The position numbers were made by a program, and so were the translations under genes. Shown in pieces: positions 52,032 through 62,639 of a stretch of DNA of 64,000 bases. Every line of letters begins with the position of its first letter. The stretch's first letter is position 1. The stretch spans positions 1,690,501 to 1,754,500 of the forward strand of contig NC_065917.1 of the NCBI RefSeq assembly GCF_905147045.1. Reading direction: 5' to 3'. The notes below the pieces were generated by a model. It saw nothing but the letters and a program-made list of their open reading frames with translations, did not search any database and was not told the DNA's origin. The DNA comes from Nymphalis io (Eukaryota; Arthropoda; Insecta; Lepidoptera; Nymphalidae).

Positions 52032-52295
52032 GTGCCAAGATGACCCAGTGGTAAGAACGCGCAAGCACCATTGAATTTTCATGTACTTAATTTGTGAACA
52101 TAATTCATCTCGTGCTTGACGGTGAAAGAAAACATCGTGAGGAACCCTGCTTGTGTCTAATTTCACTGAAATCCTGCCACATGTGTATTCCACCAACGCG
52201 CATTGGAGCAACGTGGTGGAATAAGCTCCAAACCTTCTCCTCAAAAGGGGAGAGGTGGCCTTAGCTCAGCAGTGGGACATTCACAGACTGTTACC
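52032..52295 (+). mobile_element. Family B SINE lacking the B box
   Basis: A box ATGACCCAGTGGTAAGAACG is present, but about 30 bases with the B box are deleted (CGCGCAAGCACC junction). Body and tail are present. Not transcribable by pol III from its own promoter. Confidence 0.75.
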
Positions 52296-52303
52296 ATGAC
52301 GAT

Positions 52304-52600
52304 ATCAAATAATCTAACGCCAAATATGACGAGCTGGCGTGGTTGATAGATACTCGCCGTTCTTGCCGAAGGTTATGAGTTCGATTCCCACCCACGACAG
52401 ACATTTTTGTGCATGAACATGTCTGTTTGTCCTGAATCTGGGTGTAATTATCTATATAGTTATGTATTTACAAAAGAAAAGTAGTATATGTAGTATATCA
52501 GTTGTCTGGTTTCCATAGTACGAGCTCTGCTTAGTTTGGGATCAGATGGCCGTGTGTGAATAATGTCCCAGGATATTATTATTATTATTATTAAAGTCGT
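52304..52600 (+). mobile_element. Family D SINE with family A-like leader
   Basis: Leader ATCAAATAATCTAACGCCAA as at 49687, then a SINE with a short deletion in the A box region (GACGAGCTGGCGTGGTTGAT), B box GAGTTCGATTCCCACCC, and an ATT tail of about six units. Confidence 0.78.
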
Positions 52601-52789
52601 AACTGACACGTAAAATACTTATAACTGACAGTATCCTTAAAATGTTATCATTATTGAAATCAATTTCAAAACGACGTATGTTACTACCTTATTTTGTTCA
52701 AAACTGAATGCTATCGTTTGAAGTATACATACTATATTAACAAAACATGAGAAGACAATCGTGAAGTGTTTAAGGACGTACATCGTTTG

Positions 52790-52947
52790 ATTGCCTCGTT
52801 GGTCTAGAGGCTAGACATAAAGCCTCAGATCCGGAGCTCCTGAGTTCAAAAGGAACAAATTCTGATCATTTTGGATTTGCAGTCCCATCGGAATATGAGA
52901 GTTGCGGAATAGAGTGTACCTGTGTTGCGCACACACTTGTGCACCAT
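52790..52947 (+). mobile_element. Family C SINE with large internal deletion
   Basis: Head TTGCCTCGTTGGTCTAGAGG, GAGTTCAAAAGGAACA, then GTCCCATCGGAATATGAGAG and GCGCACACACTTGTGCACCA. Confidence 0.65.
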
Positions 52948-52967
52948 GATTTTTGATTTTGATTTTA

Positions 52968-53243
52968 CTGGTGGTAGAGCTTTGTGCAAGCTCGTCTGGG
53001 TAGGTACCACCCACTCATCAGATATTCTACCGCAAAACAGTAGTACTTGGTATTGTTGTGTTCCGATTTGAAGGGTGAGTGAGCCAGTGTAGTACAGGCA
53101 CAAGGGACATAACATCTTAGTTCAAGGTTGGAGGCGCATTGGTGATGAAAGCGATGGTTAACATCTCTTACAATGCCAATGTCTAGGAGCGTTGGTGACC
53201 ACTTACCATCAGGTGGCCCATATGCTCGTCCGCCTTCCTATTC
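52968..53243 (+). mobile_element. Family A element, full length
   Basis: ACTGGTGGTAGAGCTTTGTG to ACCATCAGGTGGCCCATATG and CTTCCTATTCTTATTAG. Close to consensus. Confidence 0.78.
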
Positions 53244-53494
53244 TTATTAGATAGTCTCATAAAAAAACAATATTAACTATCAATGACACACATCACCTCC
53301 TTTTCCCCGGTCGGGTAAGCTCAAAGATCAATCGCTAAGTCTAAAATAAGAATAAGAACACTCGCTTAAAATAATATTATCTCCTCGGACCTGTGGCCAG
53401 CTGATAGTATGCGGTCAGTAGTACACTCGAGTAGAAAATTCTAGAAAGATTATATTCTATTCTAAGCAAAGAAATCCTTCCCTTATATTTACAA

Positions 53495-53690
53495 ATTCCA
53501 CGCGATTCGCTAAAAGCTCTGCTGTATTGTACACCACAAACAGTTCTCGATTAATACATCTCTATATATAACACGAGACTGTCACACTTAACTACTTATA
53601 TACACTTTAGTTTTACTTACAAAGTTCCGATAACATCATTGACTTTCAAGACGCCATTTTCTTCGTCAATTCATAATGAGTATCATAGGT
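53495..53690 (+). repeat. Family F repeat
   Basis: CACGCGATTCGCTAAAAGCT, TCTCTATATATAACACGAGA, CACTTTAGTTTTACTTACAA and AAGACGCCATTTTCTTCG. Confidence 0.65.
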
Positions 53691-53914
53691 TATTATTGAT
53701 ATTATTTAATTTTATTAATTTTATTTTAAACTAATCGCTTCGACAGCGTAGAATTTAGCTTGAAACGAAAAATCCTTCAAAGTTAGTATTTTAACGTTTA
53801 ACCTTAAATAGTGGAGAACAAAAATACAATTATTTGCATTTATAATATTTAGGCGTTTTAAAGATTATCCCGGATAAACAAACAGACAATAATTATAACA
53901 TGATTTATTTATTT

Positions 53915-54595
53915 TTGGGACATTATTCAAACACGGCCATATGGTTCTGCAGTCTGGAATCCACAATGTAAAACTTATATTGATACAATAGAAAAAATTC
54001 AACATACATTTGTTAAATATCTTAATTCTAAATGTTTCACTCTGAATCGTAATCCACCTAAAATGATTTCCTTACTGGATCGTCGTACAATGCGAGATCA
54101 AAGTTTTTTATTTAAAATAATTCATAACTTGAATGTTAGTCCATATCTTTTAAGCAAAATTTACTTTAGATGTTAAAAAGTGAACACACGCAATAGTGCT
54201 TTATTCCACTTACCCTCCACTCGAACCAATAATGCTCAAAATGAATTTATATATCGCTCTTGTAAGAGCTACAATAGGAAGTTTATTGCCTTGGACATGT
54301 TTTCTTGTACGCTCAATACATTTAAAAAAGAGTTTGTGTGCATTTGTTAACTTAGTCAATGTTTTTATTTTATCTATTTAATTTTTATTATATATTATTG
54401 TTTTGCTGTTGTTAACTGTTTAAATCTTAATAATTATTATTTATAATTTACAAAATTGCTTGTTTACTGTCATACATGAATTAGTTTTGAGTGGAAACTT
54501 GATTGGTGTGTGAACGAGTTAATTTGTTGTGTGTAAATGTGGTGTATACTGTGTGTTTCCCAATTATAATAAAAATAAAAAAATAAAAATTAAAC
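53915..54595 (+). mobile_element. LINE 3' end with broken reverse-transcriptase tail
   Basis: The plus strand reads YGSAVWNPQCKTYIDTIEKI, RRTMRDQSFLFKIIHNLNV and SPYLLSKIYF before a stop, then in another frame NTRNSALFHLPSTRTNNAQN and EFIYRSCKSYNR. The order fits the C-terminal end of a Jockey-like LINE protein (YGS.VW near the palm/thumb end, then RTN and YR.C..YN). The element ends in an A-rich tail with AATAAAAATAAA. A different family from L1 and L2. Confidence 0.72.
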
Positions 54596-54641
54596 CTTCG
54601 GCTTGAACGGCAAGTATCTACCAACCACGCTAACCGGACCA
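54596..54641 (-). mobile_element. Family D head scrap
   Basis: AAGTATCTACCAACCACGCT is the inverted A box region of family D. Confidence 0.5.
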
Positions 54642-54939
54642 TGCTTTGGTTTTAATAACTCGCAAAAAGAGGCAATTCTTTTGTAATCACAGACAGACAC
54701 TACAATTTTATTTATTTGTAAAGATCAATATTTCTAACACTTTTCTTCACAACTGTACCCATCCCTCTTGTTATGTTAGGCTGGCTGCCTGAGATAAGTG
54801 TCGAAACAAATATAGAGGGATTATCTTTCTTTCTTACCGGTTTAACCGACTGACGAGAAAAGTGCTATAACAAGATCAAAATATCTTTTATTCAAGTCAT
54901 AAAAGCACTTCTGAATCGTAATGCTACACCGTGTATAAT

Positions 54940-55040
54940 ATAGTACTACTCGTTAGCGATAGATGGCGTTGATTGGATCTGTCAAATTCCTGAATCGCGC
55001 TGTCTAGATTCGCTACTCAGTATATATAGTGTGAAAGTGA
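54940..55040 (-). repeat. Family H dispersed repeat, copy 2
   Basis: CTCGTTAGCGATAGATGGCG and GAATCGCGCTGTCTAGATTC, the inverted counterpart of 1585-1690. Confidence 0.55.
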
Positions 55041-55109
55041 TCAAATAAATTTTCATGAGTGGGTCAAAGTCGAATTCACCGAATGACGTACCTACGTTAT
55101 CACACGTAA

Positions 55110-55170
55110 GGCGTACGTACGTACGGTAAGGCCTCGGTACGTACGGTAAGGCCTCGGTACGTACTACCGA
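55110..55170 (+). repeat. Short 20-bp tandem repeat
   Basis: The unit GGTACGTACGGTAAGGCCTC is repeated at least twice with partial flanking units. Confidence 0.75.
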
Positions 55171-55380
55171 GGAGAGCAGGACACCCAACTTTTTTTGCGC
55201 TTCCCACCCCACTGACTGTGTCCTAATTCGAGGTGCGATCTCGTAGGAAACACCCTCAGGATGGACGTCATGTAGAACCCGAGACACCTCACGTTTCAAG
55301 GTGGAGTCAAGTACTCGCCCCAACGGCAGGTGACGCTGTAAAGGCCAACAGGGCCCAACAGCATACACACATTCAGGAAA
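55171..55380 (-). other. Unrecognised GC-richer block with open minus-strand frame
   Basis: The minus strand is open over about 66 residues, including VLDSTLKREVSRVLHDVHPE and YEIAPRIRTQSVGWEAQKKL, with codon content unlike the AT-rich surroundings. Both ends run into non-coding or repeat sequence. It may be a transposon remnant; no family recognised. Confidence 0.3.
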
Positions 55381-55544
55381 AAAAACTAGTTATATATTTT
55401 GGAATGCTCTTCCCTCGAATCGTTTACAGTTTTATCCCCCGATATTATGCATTCGGTCCGGAATACAGAATTCCACCGTGAAGGAACGGCAAGAAACTTC
55501 GAAGTTACTTTGTAAGTCGTTTCTATTAATGTAATAATAATTTT

Positions 55545-55705
55545 ATAAAAATAGCTTCGCCCCCTTCAGCCGCATACTAGGGGGTTTATAAAAGCAGCCT
55601 TTCTTGGGGTTCAAGCTTGTTACATACCAAATTTCATCGAAATCGGTTCAGTGGCTTAGCCTTGAAAGTCAGGCAAGAGTTCTTATAATATATAGAGTAT
55701 TTATA
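55545..55705 (-). mobile_element. Helitron-like mini element, minus strand
   Basis: TAGCTTCGCCCCCTTCAGCC at the left, CAAATTTCATCGAAATCGGT and TCAGTGGCTTAGCC at the right. Confidence 0.5.
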
Positions 55706-55739
55706 AAAATATATTTTAATTTAATTCAATTTAGCTTAT

Positions 55740-55845
55740 TAAGGAAACTACGTACAGTCATTTTTATTATATACAAAATTAAATAAAAGAAACCAAATAC
55801 ACATTACATATTTATAGCTAAAACGCGCCGTCTTAAAGATTGATT
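55740..55845 (+). repeat. Family I repeat, partial
   Basis: ACTACGTACAGTCATTTTTA, CACATTACATATTTATAGCT and GCGCCGTCTTAAAGATTG. Confidence 0.5.
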
Positions 55846-56212
55846 GATTGATTATTAATATATGTTAAATTATTATTTATAATCTGTGAAATTTAACAAA
55901 TACTAAAACCAAGCATTTAATCGCAGTATTTAAATTAACCCCTTTATTATTGTGAAATAAATCACTTACAAACTCACTTTTTAACTAAACACAGTTAAGC
56001 AACTGATTGTTTATCGGATTTTACGACTAAGCAATATTAATTCGTAGCATTACGGCTTCGCCAGCGTGGACTTCAGTAAATGACAAAAATACTTCAATAT
56101 CTGTTACTTAAACGTACATAATGATTTATATATAATGTTTAATTTATTATGTAACAACGGTAGTATAAAATAAATAAAGATTGTTTTGGTAGCTCGCAAA
56201 TAACAATATTAA
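55846..56212. other. Non-coding stretch, nothing recognised
   Basis: No gene or repeat identified. Confidence 0.35.
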
Positions 56213-56489
56213 ACTAGTAGTAAGAACGCGTGAATCTTAGCCTGAGCTTAGTTGAAGCCCGGGCCAGCACCACTAAATTTTCATGTGCTTAATTTGTGGT
56301 TATAATTCATCTCGTGCTTGACGGTGAAGGAAAACATCGTGAGGAAATCTTTATGTGCCTAATTTCATTGAAATTCTGCCACATGTGTATTCTACCAACC
56401 AGTATTGGAGAAGCGTGGTGGAGTAACCTCGAAGCCTCCTCAAAAGGGAAACCTTAGCCCAGCAGTGGGACATTAACAGGCTGTTCCTG
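56213..56489 (+). mobile_element. Family B SINE, head damaged
   Basis: The A box is lost (CTAGTAGTAAGAACGCGTGA), the B box is weak (TTGAAGCCCGGGCCAGCACC), and body and tail are good (CCCAGCAGTGGGACATTAAC). Confidence 0.72.
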
Positions 56490-56904
56490 GAGATTAAGAG
56501 ATAGTTATTTAAATAGAAAATAGTAGGCAACAAAGATACGTACGTGAACTTAAGGTTGTTATAACTTTTGATAGACTAAACCGATTTTGATGTAACAGTC
56601 TTAGCGGTAACGTGGAATACTCCTTAATAATTTAGTTGATTTTTTAACTATAAGCGGATTTAAAAAAATACCCCCGAACAAACAGACTGACAAAATAATG
56701 ATTGTCTTTGGAACTCGAAAACAGCCATTGTAACTTAAAAAGGGACTGCCCCTTTTTATATTATATTATTTTGACATCACAGCAGACATTTCAATTTTAT
56801 ATATACGGTTTACGGCTTATGAATTTATTTCTCAAAAAAAAAACAATACAATTCACTTTAAATATTTGAGAAAACAAGATTAACATACTTAAATATTATA
56901 ATAC
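56490..56904. other. Non-coding stretch, nothing recognised
   Basis: No gene. ATAGACTAAACCGATTTTGA near 56571 may be a Helitron-like scrap. Confidence 0.3.
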
Positions 56905-57110
56905 AACACACGGGCGGTACACAAAAATAAAGAACAACAAATTAGACTTCACTTAAAATAATGTGGGTATAACAAAACCAAGATATTACGTATCGTTTGT
57001 GTTATAGCGATTGAATAGCAATTGATATTATTGTCTTTGGCTAATTTACAAATTAAAATTTTGTAAGAAAAATACAATAATCAAATAAAAATGTAGAATG
57101 TTAGTCGCCG
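56905..57110 (+). repeat. Family M repeat, uninterrupted copy
   Basis: AATGTGGGTATAACAAAACC, GTGTTATAGCGATTGAATAG and TATTGTCTTTGGCTAATTTA run continuously. It represents the pre-insertion state of 23480-24110. Confidence 0.6.
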
Positions 57111-57311
57111 ATCGTATTCAATGAATATATAAATAGTGTATTTATAAGACATAAGTAAAACGCTATGTTATAAAGTAAAAAACGAAATAATACTTTAATA
57201 TTGAAAAAAGTTAAAATAAAAATGTGTTTTAAGTTCCACGTCGTATCCATCGAGCCATTATGGATGAAATTTACATCAAAGAAGGAATAAAGATAAGTAA
57301 ACCTTATATTT

Positions 57312-57380
57312 ACACATTCCAAGCGATTCGCTAACAGCTCTGCTGTATTACGCACTACAAAAAGTTCTCGTTTAATAAAG
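57312..57380 (+). repeat. Family F repeat, left part
   Basis: CATTCCAAGCGATTCGCTAA and AGCTCTGCTGTATTACGCAC. Confidence 0.6.
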
Positions 57381-57784
57381 CTGTCGGCGTTATATTATTA
57401 AATAATGAAAATTAGTTAATTTTGAGTTATAATTTATTTTGTTATTTTTTTTTTATCGTTGGTAAATTGTTGTGTTTATTTTATTAGAGTGGTAACACCG
57501 AATTGAGTTGCGTTTGTCACGAAGCGTCATCATGTCAATCATGGACTGGTTGACAGCGATTGTACGCGGTGATCATTCGCAAACCCGTTGGCTCTAAATC
57601 GCTAATTATTAGTGTTATCTCTCATTGTATAAGAAATTAAAAGGTTTGTAATTAAAATAGTAACAAAAGTCAACATTTTGGTCTGCTTATTTTAACGTTT
57701 CCTGAGCCTAACGCCCAACATGGATTTCCGGGCTAACGAGTTCACGAATCAACAATTAGATGGCTTCCCGCTTCCCGACGTCCC
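57381..57784. other. Non-coding stretch between two family F parts
   Basis: About 400 bp of unrecognised sequence between the left and right parts of family F; it could be an insertion into one copy. Confidence 0.35.
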
Positions 57785-57950
57785 GTTATATCTCTATATA
57801 TAACACAACACTGTCACACTTAACTACTTATATACACTTTAATTTTACTTACAAAGTTCCGATAACAACTTCGAGGATATTAAAAACGCCATTTTTTTGC
57901 GAATCCATAGTAAATACCACAGATTATTCAAGATCTCGACCGATGTAATC
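57785..57950 (+). repeat. Family F repeat, right part
   Basis: TATCTCTATATATAACACAA, ACTTACAAAGTTCCGATAAC and AACGCCATTTTTTTGCGAAT. Confidence 0.65.
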
Positions 57951-58800
57951 GCGCCAATTCAATGACAGTTGTTTATTTGGGTTTACTGCTCTCGTGGTTG
58001 GAATAAGCTATGCTTAAATATATTTTCAAATAACATACCGACTTAATAAATCGTATAATACATTCATACCACGGAACTCAACGCGTGAAGGCGCCTCTTA
58101 CACCTCTATATACAGTGGTTCTAAAAAGATTTGTTTTTTTTTTTTAATAAAGTTTGGTTTACTTTGTGGTACACTTTTATTCTTAATATAAGAGTGTTTA
58201 TGTTTGTTACATAAAAATGGATGAACAGATTATATATATATATATATATATATACTTAAAACGTGATACTCCTCATATCCATGGGCGGAAGCTAGCCCTG
58301 CCTATAAGCTTTTCTTATAAAAATGACATCGCCGAAGCTTTATATTTAATTATAAAAAAATAATAATTATAAACTAGATTTGAACCCGCTTACTTTAAAA
58401 TAAGTACACAAATATCATAAACAAGAAAATAACTCTACCTGTTACGCTGTCACGACTAAACCACTGAACCGATTTTGATAAAACTTATAAATCAAGCTTG
58501 AGCCCTTGACTGTTTTAACCTAATACCATAGTATCATAATTTAAGAACAAAAAGCTCCTTGATATTTTGTTTGAACAACTGTATACTCCAGCCACCGCAC
58601 TCGTAATACAGCTTTCGACTTTTATAGCGAGTACGTGCGACCCGGGCGCGGGTTCTTCTCTCGGCTGCGTTAAATTTATGGCTAACTACCCCTCCCAGAT
58701 TATACACTCCCTAAATTATGTTATAACACATTTTCAATATATATGTTAACCGAGGAGTCATTTTTGTATATCTACATATGCTTATATGAAAAACCCGATG
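57951..58800. other. Non-coding stretch with a (TA)n run and Helitron-like scrap
   Basis: TA run near 58229-58253. TGTTACGCTGTCACGACTAA and CTGAACCGATTTTGATAAAA near 58438-58482 are a Helitron-like 5' piece. No gene. Confidence 0.4.
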
Positions 58801-59197
58801 ACCTGTAGTTTCAATCAACAGCCAATCGTTGTCCACTGCTGAACATAGGCCTCTCCCAAGGTGCGCCAAAGCTCCCTGTCCTCCGCCTTCCGCATCCAGT
58901 TGGTGCCCGCCACCTTCTTAAGGTCGTCGGTCCACCTGGCTGGAGGGCGCCCTACGCTGCGCTTGCCGATTCGCGGTCTCCACTCTAGGACTCGTCTGCT
59001 CCAACGGCCATCGGTCCTACGACATACGTGACCAGCCCACTGCCACTTCAGCCTGCTAATTTTGCAAGCTATGTCGGTGACTCCGGTTCTTTTCCGGATA
59101 ATCTCATTTCTGATCTTATCCTTCAAAGATACTCCGAGCATAGCTCGCTCCATAGCACGCTGAGCGACTTTGAATTTGTGGACTAGACCTGTAGTTT
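58801..59197 (-). mobile_element. RTE-1 3' fragment with target-site duplication
   Basis: 58812-59186 equals the last 375 bp of RTE-1 (from its 6192 on) on the minus strand with one substitution near 59152. It encodes the last 112 residues unchanged. ACCTGTAGTTT at 58801-58811 and 59187-59197 is a perfect 11-bp duplication. A typical 5'-truncated, recent insertion. Confidence 0.95.
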
Positions 59198-59235
59198 GGA
59201 TTACTTTAACTAAAGATTGCGGTTATTCCCCTTGT

Positions 59236-59400
59236 AGGTGGCGACCACGAACCGGAAGACGCAGCGTGGGTCCTTATAAGGTGGACCGACGACTTGGAAC
59301 GAGTCGCGGGAAGCCGTTGGATGCGGGCAGCGCAAGACCGGCCAACGTTGAAATCCTTAGGGGAGGCCTTTGTCCAGCAGTGGACGTCTTTCGGCTGATA
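59236..59400 (+). mobile_element. RTE-2 3' fragment
   Basis: GGCGACCACGAACCGGAAGA to CAGCAGTGGACGTCTTTCGG match the RTE-2 3' end, with a 9-base or so deletion near 59271 and no TGA tail. Flanking duplication not seen. Confidence 0.85.
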
Positions 59401-59402
59401 TG

Positions 59403-59710
59403 AGGTGTCACCCACTCGTTATATATTCTACATCTAAACAGCAATACTTAGTATTGTTACACAAGATTACTGGTGGTAGGGCTTTGTGCAAGCTCGTCTG
59501 GGTAGGTACCACCCACTCATCAGATATTCTACCGCAACACAGCAGTACTTGTTATTGTTGGGTTCCGGTTTGAAGAGTGAGTGAGCCAGTGCAATTACAG
59601 GTGCAAGGGACATAACATTTTAGTTCACAAGATTTTAATATATCTTGCAGCGTCAATTACAATGGATGGTGGTGACCACTTACCATCATATGACCCATTT
59701 TACCTATTTT
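59403..59710 (+). mobile_element. Family A: scrap followed by a fuller copy
   Basis: 59403-59458 is a diverged 5' piece (CACCCACTCGTTATATATTC). A fuller copy starts at 59471 (ACTGGTGGTAGGGCTTTGTG) and runs to ACCACTTACCATCATATGAC. Confidence 0.7.
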
Positions 59711-59727
59711 ATTATTACTCGCCTGTG

Positions 59728-59822
59728 GCCACCCGATGGTAAGTGGTCACCAATACAATTGTAAATGTTAATAATCGCTTACATCGCCAATGCGCCACCA
59801 ACATTGGGAACTAAAATGTTTT
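59728..59822 (-). mobile_element. Family A 3' part, minus strand
   Basis: CCCGATGGTAAGTGGTCACC and GCGCCACCAACATTGGGAAC. Confidence 0.65.
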
Positions 59823-59844
59823 TTCGGATCTTCTTAGGTGTGTT

Positions 59845-60000
59845 AGAGTTCTGTCTACGATTTCTGTGTGTGAGCTTCGCACATTCGTCCCACATAAGAC
59901 AGACGGGCTTGCTCAAATCCTACCAACAAGTAAACATAGTACATACGATTTCTTTGCGCCGGCTACCACGCCATCGCACCGTTGACCAGCGCCATAAGTA
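59845..60000 (+). repeat. Family X repeat, uninterrupted copy
   Basis: CGCACATTCGTCCCACATAA followed by ACATAGTACATACGATTTCT and CACGCCATCGCACCGTTGAC, without an inserted element. Confidence 0.55.
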
Positions 60001-60084
60001 TATTTAAAGAGCCTTTTAAAGTTTAAATAATAACAAACAATATTAAAATTGCAGGCGCACTAGTAAACGTAGTAGTATTTTTTT

Positions 60085-60370
60085 TTCTCGCAGTGGAAAC
60101 CTTCAGAAAGGTACCCGAGTCCCATGGGGGTGAAACCGAGTTATGTGGGATTCTTACCCACTAAAACCACTACGATGGTCTTCAGAACGGATTAGAAAGG
60201 CTGCGGGATCGTGTTGATATAACGCATCCGCGGCCTCTCCCGTGCTGTGCTCCGCTCGGCTCGGCGGAGCTCTCCTCAGGGGGCGAAGGTAATCTCGCTC
60301 CCCCGCACTCCTCGCTAGTGCGTACGGCAGCGTGAAGCCATTCCGACTGCCACCCTCCTCAAGGAAACGT
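60085..60370. other. GC-rich block, unrecognised
   Basis: CCCATGGGGGTGAAACCGAG, GCGGCCTCTCCCGTGCTGTG and TCAGGGGGCGAAGGTAATCT stand out from the AT-rich setting. It looks like the untranslated or 3' part of a retrotransposon, but no motif confirms this. Confidence 0.35.
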
Positions 60371-60746
60371 ACTAGTACTATTCTGTTTATAGTTTAAAAC
60401 AAAATAAAAGTTGCAGGTAAATAATAGACTAAGCGTAGCACTGTTCGCTTCCGTCGTTTTTCGTAACATCGTTCTGAATTTTTGTTTTTGTATAGCCGTC
60501 TAATCTCTAAACGCAAGGGTCTGATTCAAATGGTAAAAAGGAATTGACACGTGTCTTATCAATCTTTATTATAAAGCTATTTATTTGCATAAGGATTTAT
60601 ATTATGATACGAATGTCATCATCTTTCGATTCTACCCGTGTTTTTATTGACTAATTTGAACAAAAAGCAGTTATCGTGATTACTATAACAGTTAAATGTA
60701 TAGCCTCGTAGATTTTTTGTAGGTAATGTTGAGTATTACAAACACT
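60371..60746. other. Non-coding stretch, nothing recognised
   Basis: No gene or repeat identified. Confidence 0.35.
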
Positions 60747-61047
60747 ACTGGTGGTAGAGCTTTGTCAAGCTCGCCTGGGTAGGTACCACTCACTCATCAG
60801 ATATTCTATCGCAAAACAGCAATACTTGGTATTGTTGTGTTCCGGTTTGAAAGGTGAATGAGCCAGTGTAATTATAGGCACAAGGGACATAACACCTTCG
60901 TCCCCAAGTTTGGTTGCGCATTGGCGATGTAAGCGATGTTTAACAAATCTTACAATGCTAATATCTATGGGATTTGGTGACCACTTACCATCAGGTGGCC
61001 CATTTAGTTGTTCACCTAACTATTCAATAAAAATAAAAAAAAAACAT
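60747..61047 (+). mobile_element. Family A element, full length
   Basis: ACTGGTGGTAGAGCTTTGTC to ACCACTTACCATCAGGTGGC and an A-rich tail with AATAAAAATAAAAAAAAAAC. Confidence 0.78.
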
Positions 61048-61238
61048 TATTTTAGGTATCAACAATAGTTTTCTTAGCGCACGCCAAATACTGACTTTCA
61101 TTCGATTTTTTTTTACATTGAGTTACATATAAGTTACTTTTAAGATAATTGATACTACGTGGTATGTACTATAAATAATTAATTGTTCTACGCGATCGAG
61201 ACCGGGGCGGGTTACTAGTATATCAATTTGCTTTAGTA

Positions 61239-61550
61239 AAATCTTTATTCAATATAGAAGCGTTACACTTGCTTATCAATTGTCATAAATCGACCACCGG
61301 TTCGGAAGTAAACACCTCAGACATGTACAGAACCGGTTAAAGAAACTCGTTGGGATATTTTCAGCACAAATTTTACAATTATAGTTTTGTGAAAAATAAA
61401 AGATATTTTTTCATTTGAAAAAGCCTGGAGGCGATCGTTTCATTTCCAAAGCGTGTAATCATTTAAAAAGTCACTTGTTGTGTAATATCCTTGAGCGCAC
61501 AAGCCTTAAAGATTCTTTTAAAATTCACAATTGAATATTTTTGAACGTTT
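61239..61550 (-). mobile_element. LINE 3' end fragment (family G), copy 2
   Basis: AAATCTTTATTCAATATAGA, GACCACCGGTTCGGAAGTAA and GGAGGCGATCGTTTCATTTC, as at 39141-39480. Confidence 0.6.
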
Positions 61551-61769
61551 TCTAGGATCCTGTTGTAAAAGCGTATATATTGTCCCATAAGACTTACTAA
61601 CTCTGATAATCGGACAATGTTTCTTGTATGCTTATACTTGTTCCCGGTGTTAACAGTATTTACGTTACAATTTCTTGGATCTTATGTGTTTTGGCGTACA
61701 TATATAATCAAATATATATATTGAGAAGAGACCGTCATTATTTTAATTTATTTTAATTTACATCTTAAT

Positions 61770-61870
61770 TACTTTAAAGCTATGTACAATTATTTTTATA
61801 AAATATAAAAATTAAAAAAGAATTAAAAACAAAACACGTATTACAAATTTATAGAAGAAACTACAAAAGG
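61770..61870 (+). repeat. Family I repeat, partial
   Basis: AAGCTATGTACAATTATTTT and CACGTATTACAAATTTATAG. Confidence 0.45.
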
Positions 61871-61890
61871 TTGTGTATTTTGAATATTTT

Positions 61891-62128
61891 TATGGTTTGG
61901 AGTTTATTCCACCAGGCTGTTCCAATGCGGGTTGCTGGAATACACATGTGGCAGAATTTCAGTGAAATTAGACACATGCAGGTTTCCTCACGATGCTTTC
62001 CTTCACCGTCAAACACTAGATGAATTATAATCACAAATTAAGGACATGAAAATTCAGTGGTGCTTGCCCGGGTTTGAACCCACGATCACCGGTTAAGATT
62101 CACGCGTTTTTAACACTAGGCCACCTAG
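61891..62128 (-). mobile_element. Family B SINE lacking its 3' tail
   Basis: Minus strand head (AACCGGTGATCGTGGGTTCA, then AACCCGGGCAAGCACCAC) and body up to ATGCGGGTTGCTGGAATACA. The RTE-like tail is absent. Confidence 0.72.
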
Positions 62129-62424
62129 GTATATTCGGACAGCTATGATATTAACTTAACTGGAATTTCAATTATGACGCGGGCGAAGCCCTAACTAATA
62201 AACTATATAATATGCGTTACTATTACGAACACTATCATATGAAAATATTTTCATTTTGTTGTGTGTACATTAAAGTATATATATAAACGAATAAGATTGA
62301 AACGTACAGACAGCGTCTTAGATACTACGAAGGGATGTGATGGATTTACGATTATCCCCTGTAAGTGCGTTCCATCCGCATCCGGTCACAGCGTAAGATA
62401 AGTTAAGTCTCTTACGGCCTTACT
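62129..62424. other. Non-coding stretch with a Helitron-like 3' scrap
   Basis: GACGCGGGCGAAGCCCTAAC at about 62176 resembles a Helitron 3' end. Confidence 0.35.
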
Positions 62425-62530
62425 TACAATCGTTGCTTAGCTTGGTTAAACGATGATTTCTCTCTTTCTGTCATTAATGATTTGACATTCGAAAGAAGAA
62501 GACAGCATTGCTTAATCACCCCCTAAACAA
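62425..62530. mobile_element. Family E MITE, second copy
   Basis: CTTACAATCGTTGCTTAGCT, TTCTCTCTTTCTGTCATTAA and CGAAAGAAGAAGACAGCATT, with terminal repeats weaker than at 40249. Confidence 0.55.
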
Positions 62531-62639
62531 TGTCTGTAAAGTTAATTTCTAAGTATTCAGTTAAAACATTTTAATGATTTTTTAAGTTTTTATAATCTAA
62601 ATAAAGAGAAAGAAACTTATCCACACTTCTGGTGACCCA

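Noticed and set aside
54196..54381. 61-codon frame as an independent gene
   Set aside because: It lies inside the LINE 3' remnant at 53915-54595. The protein-like reading there is in another frame and belongs to the dead LINE.
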